DNA of 64,000 nt from Paenibacillus thalictri (lineage in GTDB: Bacteria > Bacillota > Bacilli > Paenibacillales > NBRC-103111): NCBI RefSeq assembly GCF_004307995.1, contig NZ_SIRE01000011.1:62001-126000 (forward strand), given 5' to 3'. Every line of letters begins with the position of its first letter. Within the stretch, counting starts at the first letter, position 1. A program made the translations under genes and the position numbers. The notes under the pieces were generated by a model, which made no database searches, had not been told where the DNA came from, and saw only the letters and a program-made list of their open reading frames with translations. Shown one piece after another: positions 18,320-25,069 of this stretch.

Positions 18320-18907
18320 ATGGACCAGGAACAATCGGTGGAAAACGTAGAAAACAAGCAAAGCCCCGTAAAAAACGAAGCGTGGGAATGGATTAAAGCG
18401 CTGCTGATCGCTGCCGCACTTGTGTTTTTGATTCGCTGGTTGATTTTTGCACCGTTTATTGTGGAAGGTCCTTCCATGGAGCCTAACTTCTATACAAGCG
18501 AACGGCTCATCGTCAATAAAATCATTTATTCGTTGCGCAAGCCCGAGCGAGGCGAAGTGATCGTCTTCCATGCCACAAAAGAAAAAGATTACATAAAACG
18601 GGTTATCGCTCTGCCGGGCGAAACCATCAAAGTCGACGGCGACAAAGTGTACGTGAACGGCACCCAGCTCGACGAAACCTACTTAAAGCAAGCGCTTGAC
18701 AAAGCGGCCAAAGAAGGCCATCCCTACAACATGAGAAATTTTGCGGAAAAGACCGTGCCGGAAGGTACGATTTTCGTCATGGGGGACAACCGTTCCAACA
18801 GCGCGGACAGCCGCGACATCGGGTTTATCAAATACGAGCAGGTTGTCGGCCGAGCCGATCTGATTTTCTGGCCGTTCGGCAAAATGGGTTTGGTGCATTT
18901 TAAATAA
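18320..18907 (+). CDS. lepB: Signal peptidase I
   Basis: Type I signal peptidase removes signal peptides from secreted proteins on the outer face of the membrane. The 195 residues have a short cytoplasmic N-terminus, one membrane helix (about residues 26-46), the nucleophile Ser52 in EGPSMEPNF, and general base Lys93 in YIKRVIALPGE. MGDNRSNSADSRDIGFI is the conserved box E. The single helix and size match SipS-type enzymes. In Bacillus subtilis this position is empty, but a signal peptidase between rplS and rbgA is known in other Bacillales. Confidence 0.95.
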   Translation: MDQEQSVENVENKQSPVKNEAWEWIKALLIAAALVFLIRWLIFAPFIVEGPSMEPNFYTSERLIVNKIIYSLRKPERGEVIVFHATKEKDYIKRVIALPGETIKVDGDKVYVNGTQLDETYLKQALDKAAKEGHPYNMRNFAEKTVPEGTIFVMGDNRSNSADSRDIGFIKYEQVVGRADLIFWPFGKMGLVHFK

Positions 18908-18955
18908 ACCTTTAGTAAAATGGCTTCAGTAAAGACACATAAGGAACGTGATGGT

Positions 18956-19837
18956 ATGGCAATTCAGTGGTTTCCCGGGCATATGACCCGCGCGAGACGG
19001 CAAATTCAGGAGAAGCTGAAGCTGATTGACGTCGTTATCGAGCTGTTGGATGCGCGGATTCCGCTATCCAGCAGAAATCCGATGATCGATGAGATTTTGC
19101 AGGGCAAGCCGCGGCTTATCGTGCTTAATAAAGCGGATTTGGCCGATCCCGAGGTGACGGCGCAGTGGCAGCGTTATTTTGAACAGGACGGGCTGCGCAC
19201 GCTGCCGATCGATGCGAACTCCGGGTACCAAGTCAATCAAATTATTCCCCGCTGCAAAGAGCTGTGGGCGGATAAAATCGAAGCCCAGCTGCGCAAAGGG
19301 ATCAACCCGCGCGCCATTCGGGCGCTGATTGTCGGCATCCCGAACGTCGGGAAGTCAACGCTGATCAACCGGTTGGCAGGCAAGCGGATCGCGGCGGTCG
19401 GGGACAAACCCGGCGTGACGAAAGCGCAGCAGTGGATCAAGGTCGGCGAAGAAATGCAGCTGCTGGATACGCCGGGCATTTTGTGGCCGAAGTTCGAGGA
19501 TCAGAATGTCGGCTTCCGGCTTGCCGCAACGGGGGCTATTAAAGAAGAGATTTTGCACGTGGACGATATTGCCTTGTTTGCGCTCCGTTATTTGATTGAG
19601 CATTACGGGGATGCGATGAAAGAGCGGTTTGGGCTAAGCCAGCTGCCTCCGGACGGTACGGACACCGACGAAGTGGTGAAAGTGATGGAGGAGATCGGGC
19701 GCAAACGCGGAGCTTTGCTTGGCGGCGGCCGTGTCGATTACGAGAAGGCGGCGCTGACGATTTTACGTGAGCTGCGGGCCGGCAAGCTGGGCCGCATCAG
19801 CTTCGAAGCGCCGGAGTCGGTAGCTGCGAAGTTATGA
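18956..19837 (+). CDS. rbgA: Ribosome biogenesis GTPase RbgA (YlqF)
   Basis: RbgA is a circularly permuted GTPase required for late 50S assembly. In 293 residues the G motifs appear in permuted order: NKADL (G4) near residue 60, then P-loop [18 protein letters not shown] (G1), and [10 protein letters not shown] (G3). The N-terminus [20 protein letters not shown] is diagnostic; this ATG (18956) follows AAGGAACGTG, and an earlier in-frame ATG at 18920 is not conserved. It precedes rnhB, as in Bacillus. Confidence 0.96.
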   Translation: MAIQWFPGHMTRARRQIQEKLKLIDVVIELLDARIPLSSRNPMIDEILQGKPRLIVLNKADLADPEVTAQWQRYFEQDGLRTLPIDANSGYQVNQIIPRCKELWADKIEAQLRKGINPRAIRALIVGIPNVGKSTLINRLAGKRIAAVGDKPGVTKAQQWIKVGEEMQLLDTPGILWPKFEDQNVGFRLAATGAIKEEILHVDDIALFALRYLIEHYGDAMKERFGLSQLPPDGTDTDEVVKVMEEIGRKRGALLGGGRVDYEKAALTILRELRAGKLGRISFEAPESVAAKL

Positions 19838-19859
19838 GCCGGGAAGGCAACAAAAGGAT

Positions 19860-19902
19860 ACGCCACTTTGCTCCACAAGGAGCTTAAGGTGGCGTTTTTT
19901 TG
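19860..19902 (+). terminator. Rho-independent terminator after rbgA
   Basis: ACGCCACTTTGCTCC, loop ACAA, GGAGCTTAAGGTGGCGT: a long stem with small mismatches followed by seven T. Confidence 0.9.
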
Positions 19903-20165
19903 TGCGGTCGGCGGTACGTGCATACAGCGAACTGTACATTGGAGGCAGTATGCGGTGGTCGGTGCGAAAAGGGGACGTGGAGTATTGCCGGTATCAGGTT
20001 TGTGCTGATTGCGGCCATGAGACGCGCAGGCGGAAGATCATCCTATCCTGCCCAAGGCAGTGCTGCTGCGAGCAGCCGCTTGAAAGCACAGTCACACCTC
20101 AAGCGGGATCGTGCTATAATAAATGGACAAGTTCGCCGGAACGTGCAAAAATTGGGGGAAGCGGG
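19903..20165 (+). other. Leader region of rnhB with an open Cys-rich frame
   Basis: The rnhB frame stays open through this stretch. An ATG at 19950, 4 bases after GGAGG, would add 72 residues containing CRYQVCADCGHE and SCPRQCCC. The extension is not part of the RNase HII family, and a promoter-like motif lies inside it, so I treat the stretch as non-coding but not proven so. Confidence 0.4.
20112..20120 (+). promoter_or_regulatory. Extended -10 promoter of rnhB
   Basis: TGCTATAAT fits the extended -10 consensus (TG, one base, TATAAT). No good -35 is seen, which extended -10 promoters tolerate. It lies 46 bases before the rnhB ATG. Confidence 0.6.
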
Positions 20166-20780
20166 ATGCTGGATTACGAACGCGGATTATGGGAACAAGG
20201 ATATACAAGTATTGCCGGAGTGGATGAGGTAGGAAGAGGTTGCTTGTTCGGCGATGTGGTGGCTGCAGCGGTCATATTACCGAAAGGGCTTATCATCGAA
20301 GATATCAACGATTCGAAAAAGCTGAGCGAGAAAAAAAGAGAGCAGCTGTTCGAGGAGATTACGGCGCAAGCGTTATGTATCGGTGTCGGAATTGTCGATG
20401 TGCCCACGATCGAGCGGATTAATATCAAGCAGGCATCGCGGCTTGCGATGAAGCAAGCAGTGGATCAGCTTAGCGTGCCGCCGGACTACTTGCTGGTCGA
20501 TGCGGAGAAGGTTGACGTGCCGATTCGCCAGCTGGCCGTCATTCACGGCGATGCGCTGAGTCAATCGATCGCCGCCGCGTCGATTATCGCCAAAGTCACA
20601 CGCGACCGGATGTGCCGGCAGTGGGATGACGAATACCCGGGTTACGGTATTGCGCTGCATAAGGGGTACGCTACCAAGCTGCACCGTGAGCGCATCGTCG
20701 AGTTAGGGCCGTCGCCGCTGCACCGGAAAACGTTTTTAGGTAAAATTTTATATGAACAGCAGGATTTGTTTGAGTTGTAA
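20166..20780 (+). CDS. rnhB: Ribonuclease HII
   Basis: RNase HII cuts RNA in RNA-DNA hybrids and removes single ribonucleotides from DNA. The 204 residues carry the catalytic pair Asp20-Glu21 in AGVDEVGRGCLFGDVVAAAV, the aspartate in LLVDAEKVD, and SIAAASIIAKVTRDR. YPGYGIALHKGYATKLH is typical of bacterial HII. The ATG at 20166 follows GGGGGAAGCGGG. A longer in-frame version beginning in the leader is possible (see findings). Confidence 0.95.
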   Translation: MLDYERGLWEQGYTSIAGVDEVGRGCLFGDVVAAAVILPKGLIIEDINDSKKLSEKKREQLFEEITAQALCIGVGIVDVPTIERINIKQASRLAMKQAVDQLSVPPDYLLVDAEKVDVPIRQLAVIHGDALSQSIAAASIIAKVTRDRMCRQWDDEYPGYGIALHKGYATKLHRERIVELGPSPLHRKTFLGKILYEQQDLFEL

Positions 20781-20865
20781 AGTTTGCCTGCTAGGATTCC
20801 GATATTACATACATAGCTGATAATGCCCGTACGAACGATGAATACACACGAAGGGAGGAGCTTCC

Positions 20866-22878
20866 ATGAATATCAGCGGTTTAATTAAAAATATGCTGGG
20901 TGATTTGCAAATATCCGACCCGAAGACGCTGGAGCTGAAAGTGGGCCAAATTGTGAAGGGCGTTGTGCTGCAGCTGCTTTCCGAACAGGATGCAATTGTC
21001 AACATTGGCGGGGTGCAGGTGCGCGCCAGGCTCGAAACCCCGCTCAAGCAAGGCGATGTAACGATGCTGCAGGTTCAGCCGGAATCCGCTTCCGGTCAAG
21101 TGATGCTGAAGCCGCTGCAATCGTCCGGCGTGCAAATTGCCGATGATTCGCTTGCCCAGCTCGTGAAGGAATTCGGCATGAAGGATAACCCGGAAGCCCG
21201 GCAAACGCTGCAGCTGCTGCATCAGTCGGGCGTGCCGCTGACCAAAGATACGGCGCAGCAGTTTGTTCAGGTCCAATCGCAACGGCCGGACCAAGCGCCG
21301 AAGGAAGAATGGAGTCAAGCTGCTGTCGTTGCCGCACAGAAGGGGCTGCCGCTGACGAAGGATACAGTGCAGGCGGTCAGACAGTCGTTATTTGGGCAGC
21401 CGCTGCACGATACACTAAACCGGCTTTCCGATCAGGTTGGCGAGCTGCTGAAAGGGGACGGGGGGCTACCTGCGGAAACGAAGGAGCAGCTGCAAAAACT
21501 CCAGCTCCAGCTGAACGCTGTGCGCGCTGCGGCTCTGCCGTTGGCGGAAGGAGGGAGCACCGGGCAGAAACCGGATGCGGCGCAGGCTTCCGGTGATCCG
21601 CAAGCTTTAGCGTCACCGGCTCAGACCTCGGGCAAACAGCCGCAGGAAGCGGCTAAACCGACGGTAAGCCCGTCCAATCCGCAGATCGGCGGGCAACCTC
21701 AGCAGGCGTCCGTTCAGGGCCAATTGCCGCCGCAAGACCCTAAAGCGATGCCGGCGGCTCAACCTGCGGCCGCTTCATCGGCTCAGCAGGCTGCGGAAAC
21801 GGCTGCAAGAGGCAGCATGCAGGAATCGGCCGCCGCCAAGCCGCCGCTCTCTGAGTCCGCGCCGCCGCCAAGACAGTCGGGCGCCGCTGCGGCTGAGCAT
21901 CAGACGCGCCCGGCAAGGCCGGATACCCCGGCAGGACAAGAGTCTGCAAATGCGGGCGGAGGGAAGACAAACGCCGATAACGCGGAACGTGCGGCGCAGA
22001 GTCCGGTTAAAAACGACACCAATACGTCCGATTTTACTCAGCGCACGGCGGCTCGAGGTACGGACTCGGCAGCGGATGGGAACGGCGAACATGCGGTATT
22101 CCGCCTGCTGAAGGCGATGGGGCTTGATCATGAACGGCAAATTAATGGACTGCCTGCCAGGAGTGCGGCGGAAACACGTACGCAGCAGGCGGAATCGGGC
22201 AGCCTTAGCGCTCAAACGGCCTCCGCGAACGATGGTGTGCCAGACCCTTTCAAAACCGTTGAAACGCCCAGAAATGCCGCGGATGCGCTTCGCAGCGCAG
22301 AGACGCTGAAGGGGATGCTGCTGCAGCTTGCCAATTCCGACGATGTGCCCCCGGCTTTAAAAGAAACCGCGCAGCAGGCTGTTCAGCAAATTACCGGCCA
22401 GCAGCTGATGCTTACGGGCGATAGAGCAGGCGTGTTCACAAGCATGACGATGTTTCTGCCGCTGCTTGGGCCTGGAGGGCAGCAGACGGCCGCTATCCAT
22501 ATTCAATCGCGCAAAGGGCCGCGTGGCGAGCTGGATGCGGGCAATTGCCGGCTTGTTTTTGATCTGAAGATGAAAGAAATGGGCGATACGCTGGTTGATG
22601 TGCAGGTGGTTGACCGCATTGTCAGCCTTAATGTTCATAACAATCACCCGATTGTCGCGCAGCTGTTGGAATCGCACCGTGAGGAAATTGCCGCCGGGAT
22701 GGCGAGAATCGGCTATCAGTTTATATCGCTAAAATGCAGCCAGTACCCCGAAAGGTTGTCCGAATTGGACGGAAAAGGCGGCAAATCGGGCGGGGATGGC
22801 GGCAGGGGAGCTGTCAATGAGCAGCTGAGAGCGCTGTACAGCCCGAAAACGTACAAAGGTGTGGATATTAAAGTATGA
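20866..22878 (+). CDS. FliK-like protein (YlqG-type), possible hook-length-control paralogue
   Basis: A 670-residue protein of no assigned function. Visible parts: an N-terminal segment (about 20-85) that looks like a small beta-barrel (VGQIVKGVVLQLLSEQDAIV, then VRARLETPLKQGDV); a long Ala/Gln/Pro-rich, low-complexity middle (about 200-450); and a C-terminal segment (about 525-650) with LVFDLKMKEMGDTLVDVQVV and HREEIAAGMARIGYQFISLK, resembling the FliK C-terminal domain. The ATG follows AGGGAGGAGC. Its stop overlaps the next gene (ATGA), whose product resembles the FlhB C-terminal domain, the known FliK partner; that strengthens the FliK-like reading. Confidence 0.7.
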   Translation: MNISGLIKNMLGDLQISDPKTLELKVGQIVKGVVLQLLSEQDAIVNIGGVQVRARLETPLKQGDVTMLQVQPESASGQVMLKPLQSSGVQIADDSLAQLVKEFGMKDNPEARQTLQLLHQSGVPLTKDTAQQFVQVQSQRPDQAPKEEWSQAAVVAAQKGLPLTKDTVQAVRQSLFGQPLHDTLNRLSDQVGELLKGDGGLPAETKEQLQKLQLQLNAVRAAALPLAEGGSTGQKPDAAQASGDPQALASPAQTSGKQPQEAAKPTVSPSNPQIGGQPQQASVQGQLPPQDPKAMPAAQPAAASSAQQAAETAARGSMQESAAAKPPLSESAPPPRQSGAAAAEHQTRPARPDTPAGQESANAGGGKTNADNAERAAQSPVKNDTNTSDFTQRTAARGTDSAADGNGEHAVFRLLKAMGLDHERQINGLPARSAAETRTQQAESGSLSAQTASANDGVPDPFKTVETPRNAADALRSAETLKGMLLQLANSDDVPPALKETAQQAVQQITGQQLMLTGDRAGVFTSMTMFLPLLGPGGQQTAAIHIQSRKGPRGELDAGNCRLVFDLKMKEMGDTLVDVQVVDRIVSLNVHNNHPIVAQLLESHREEIAAGMARIGYQFISLKCSQYPERLSELDGKGGKSGGDGGRGAVNEQLRALYSPKTYKGVDIKV

Positions 22879-23186
22879 GCGACAAACCTTCATCCATCAA
22901 AAAAGCGGTCGCTCTGAAATATGCTCCCGGGCAAAGCGGCGCGCCAGTGCTTGTCGCCAAGGGGAAAGGCGCTATTGCCGAAACGATTTTGAAAAAAGCC
23001 GAGGAGCATGGCGTACCTGTTCAGGAGGATGCATCGCTGGTTGAGGTGCTTTCCAAGCTCGACATCGAGCAGGAGATCCCGCCTGAGCTGTATTCGCTTG
23101 TGGCCGAGGTGCTCAGCTTTATTTACCGCTCCGATCGCCGTGTGAAAGAGGTAAGGAATTCAGATGGAAACCAGCAAGCGAAATAA
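22875..23186 (+). CDS. ylqH: Stand-alone FlhB C-terminal-domain-like protein (YlqH family)
   Basis: This 103-residue protein matches the part of FlhB that follows the NPTH autocleavage site. Compare VALKYAPGQSGAPVLVAKG here with VALKYDAQQMQAPAVIAKG in the flhB gene of this window, and IPPELYSLVAEVLSFIYR with IPADLFQAVAEILAYVYK. It has no membrane helices and no NPTH motif. The start codon overlaps the stop of the FliK-like gene by 4 bases, and its 3' end overlaps yraN by 23 bases. Its role is unknown; an interaction with the upstream product is an inference. Confidence 0.88.
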   Translation: MSDKPSSIKKAVALKYAPGQSGAPVLVAKGKGAIAETILKKAEEHGVPVQEDASLVEVLSKLDIEQEIPPELYSLVAEVLSFIYRSDRRVKEVRNSDGNQQAK

Positions 23187-23574
23187 CCGCCCAGACGGCA
23201 GAAAGCAGCTGGGCTCACAAGGCGAGCAACTGGCGGCCCGATATCTTACAGAGCAGGGTTATACTCTTCTGACACAAAATTGGCGCTGCCGCACGGGAGA
23301 AATCGACCTGGTTGCCGAAGACGGTGAAGTGATCGTCTTTGTTGAAGTGCGGACAAGGAAAGCAACCGGCCGCTTCGGAACGGCGCAGGAATCGGTCGAT
23401 TACAGGAAGCGGCGGCAAGTAACGGAAACCGCCCAAGTTTTCCTGCTGCAGCGCGGATTGCAGGAGAAGCAGATCCGTTTTGATGTGATCGCGATTCACA
23501 TGCAGGACATTCAGCAGGCGCCAGGCGAGATTGCCGACGGCCACCGGTTGGAGCATATCGTCAATGCGTTCTGA
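23164..23574 (+). CDS. yraN: YraN family (UPF0102) nuclease-fold protein
   Basis: UPF0102 proteins have a predicted PD-(D/E)xK nuclease fold and are often encoded near rnhB, comM and dprA; their function is not established. The 136 residues show the core GEIDLVAEDGEVIVFVEVRTR (acidic and E-x-K-like residues; the last position is Arg rather than Lys) and QGEQLAARYLTEQGYTLL. GAGGTAAGG is 8 bases before the ATG. It overlaps ylqH and ends before a terminator, closing the rnhB-ylqG-ylqH-yraN group. Confidence 0.88.
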   Translation: METSKRNNRPDGRKQLGSQGEQLAARYLTEQGYTLLTQNWRCRTGEIDLVAEDGEVIVFVEVRTRKATGRFGTAQESVDYRKRRQVTETAQVFLLQRGLQEKQIRFDVIAIHMQDIQQAPGEIADGHRLEHIVNAF

Positions 23575-23603
23575 CTTGTATTTCCGTCATCAGATGACAG
23601 GTC

Positions 23604-23630
23604 AGTGGGGACCGTTGTCCCCGCTTTTTT
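23604..23630 (+). terminator. Rho-independent terminator after yraN
   Basis: AGTGGGGAC, loop CGTT, GTCCCCGCT (one G-U pair), followed by six T. Confidence 0.88.
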
Positions 23631-23702
23631 GTCCGGGTTCATTGCCGATGGGCTTCAACTGACAAATCAACAATTTTTTAGCGGATAAAGGTGGGGCTTA
23701 CC

Positions 23703-23876
23703 ATGATGAAATGTCCGAACTGCGGCGCGAAGATGACCGAGCTTACCATTCAACACTGTGCAAAATGCGGAAGATCCATGAAAGAGAAAGTGGCTGAAAC
23801 CTTTGATCTGCTTGCCGAACTTGTCGAGAAGGCGCTTAAACAGGAACTGGAAATGCGGAGGAGAAGCAGGCTTTAA
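23703..23876 (+). CDS. Small zinc-ribbon protein of unknown function
   Basis: A 57-residue protein with two CxxC pairs: CPNC at residues 4-7 and CAKC about 17 residues later, followed by a charged helix ending EMRRRSRL. The pattern suggests a single zinc ribbon. AAGGTGGGG lies 7 bases before the ATG at 23703; an in-frame GTG at 23691 overlaps that site and is rejected. I do not recognise a family. It stands alone after the yraN terminator. Confidence 0.65.
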   Translation: MMKCPNCGAKMTELTIQHCAKCGRSMKEKVAETFDLLAELVEKALKQELEMRRRSRL

Positions 23877-24021
23877 GGCCGTTCTTAAGGGGATTGTCTG
23901 CAAGCCAAGAAAGGCGATAGAGTGAGTTTGGCCGGGAATAAGCCTGAAGTCACGAGGGCGACAGTTGAAAACCGTTTTGCATTTTCATATCCATCCTACA
24001 GCGGAAAGGTTAGGGAGCTTC

Positions 24022-24534
24022 ATGCCAACAGATTTCTTTATTTCAGACCATCATTTTGGCCACAAAAATATGATCGATTTTGAATCCAGGCCTTTTTCAA
24101 ATGTGGAAGAAATGACATCCGAGATGATTGCCGCCTGGAATTCCGTTGTGGGAAATGAGGACAAGGTGTTCCATCTGGGCGATTTCTCGTTTCTAAACCA
24201 GGAAAAAACAAAAGAAATTGTAAGCAGCCTTAACGGTTACAAATTTCTCATATTGGGCAATCACGATCGAGGCAGGACCAGAAGCTGGTGGCTGGATGCC
24301 GGATTTCACGAAGTGAGTGAGCATCCGATTATTTATAAACACTTTTTCTTTCTGAGTCACGAGCCGATGTATATGAATAAACATATGCCTTATGTTAATG
24401 TTCATGGCCATATTCACGGCCAAAAGTATGAAGGTAAAAGTTATTTTAATGTGTGTGTGGAGCATTGGGCCTACAAGCCGGTGACTTTTGAACAAATCCG
24501 CGATAGCGTTGTAGTTAGCGAGGAGCAGGCTTAA
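24022..24534 (+). CDS. Calcineurin-like metallophosphoesterase
   Basis: A 170-residue phosphoesterase of the compact, phage-like type. Motifs in order: SDHHFGH near residue 8, FHLGDFSF, LGNHDRGR, LSHEP and VHGHIHG, which together supply the two-metal site. The substrate cannot be read from sequence. The ATG at 24022 follows TAGGGAG; a longer frame from 23965 precedes that site. The gene is visibly more AT-rich than its neighbours (AAA, TTT, GAT-rich codons) and lies between two orphan GC-rich stretches, which suggests acquisition from outside. It is absent from this position in Bacillus. Confidence 0.88.
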   Translation: MPTDFFISDHHFGHKNMIDFESRPFSNVEEMTSEMIAAWNSVVGNEDKVFHLGDFSFLNQEKTKEIVSSLNGYKFLILGNHDRGRTRSWWLDAGFHEVSEHPIIYKHFFFLSHEPMYMNKHMPYVNVHGHIHGQKYEGKSYFNVCVEHWAYKPVTFEQIRDSVVVSEEQA

Positions 24535-24698
24535 GGTGTAATTCCTGGTAGTCGTGGAACCGTAGAGAACGGCATGGGGAGGTCCATCCATAGACTGAGT
24601 ACGCGACATGGCGGAGACGCTAACCGCGATCCAGTGGGGTTCGACCGACCGCCGCGCAGTGCCGCAACGTGCGTTTGGGATTGGCGCGTTGGAAACGG
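24535..24698 (+). other. Orphan GC-rich segment after the metallophosphoesterase
   Basis: About 165 bases, GC-rich, with no protein I can recognise in any frame. Short self-complementary parts are visible, such as CCGT-AGAGA-ACGG near 24560. It starts at the metallophosphoesterase stop and ends at the spore-protein terminator. It could be a structured RNA or a gene remnant. Confidence 0.4.
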
Positions 24699-24736
24699 AA
24701 AAAAATAAGGTCAGCCAGAACTCTCTGGCTGACCTT
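24699..24736 (-). terminator. Rho-independent terminator of the spore-protein gene
   Basis: AAGGTCAGCCAGA and TCTGGCTGACCTT form a perfect 13-base stem (loop 4). On the minus strand a run of T follows, 7 bases after the stop codon region. Confidence 0.95.
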
Positions 24737-24742
24737 GGGATA

Positions 24743-24949
24743 CTACCATTTGGCGTTCGAAAGCTGCTGTTCGGCGATTTGTACCAATCTCTTCGTAATA
24801 TGTCCGCCAATTGCCCCGGCATCGCGTGTAGCCAGGTTGCCGTTGTAACCAGTAGGAGACAACTGAATACCTAACTCTTGGGCTACTTCATACTTCATTT
24901 GATTCAGTGCTGCTTGAGCTTGTTGAACGACTAATGTGTTGTTGGCCAT
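24743..24949 (-). CDS. Alpha/beta-type small acid-soluble spore protein
   Basis: These proteins coat and protect spore DNA and are degraded at germination. The 68-residue product has the family features: KYEVAQELGIQL, containing the germination-protease site, and GGHITKRLVQIAEQQL. AAGGAGTGA precedes the ATG by 8 bases. A sigma-G-like promoter lies 32-61 bases upstream and a perfect terminator follows, so it is a single-gene unit. Which paralogue it is cannot be told. Confidence 0.96.
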   Translation of the reverse strand: MANNTLVVQQAQAALNQMKYEVAQELGIQLSPTGYNGNLATRDAGAIGGHITKRLVQIAEQQLSNAKW

Positions 24950-24980
24950 GTGGTAATCACTCCTTTATTTGGTGTACCTA

Positions 24981-25010
24981 TAGTATTGGAAAATAACTTT
25001 TGCGTATTCA
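24981..25010 (-). promoter_or_regulatory. Sigma-G-type promoter of the spore-protein gene
   Basis: On the minus strand TGAATA (25010-25005) and AATACTA (24987-24981) are 17 bases apart, close to the forespore sigma-G pattern (GHATR, 17-18 bases, CATnnTA). Confidence 0.75.
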
Positions 25011-25069
25011 TGGTAAATTTACGGAAATATCGGCTGCTGTTGTAAATAAGCCGAATCGGGCCGCGCTGC

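Noticed and set aside
24640..24660. GGGGTTCGACCG as a tRNA T-arm
   Set aside because: No matching acceptor, D or anticodon arms can be placed around it.
23877..24698. Group II intron containing the metallophosphoesterase
   Set aside because: No domain V hairpin, no GTGCG start in the right place and no reverse transcriptase.
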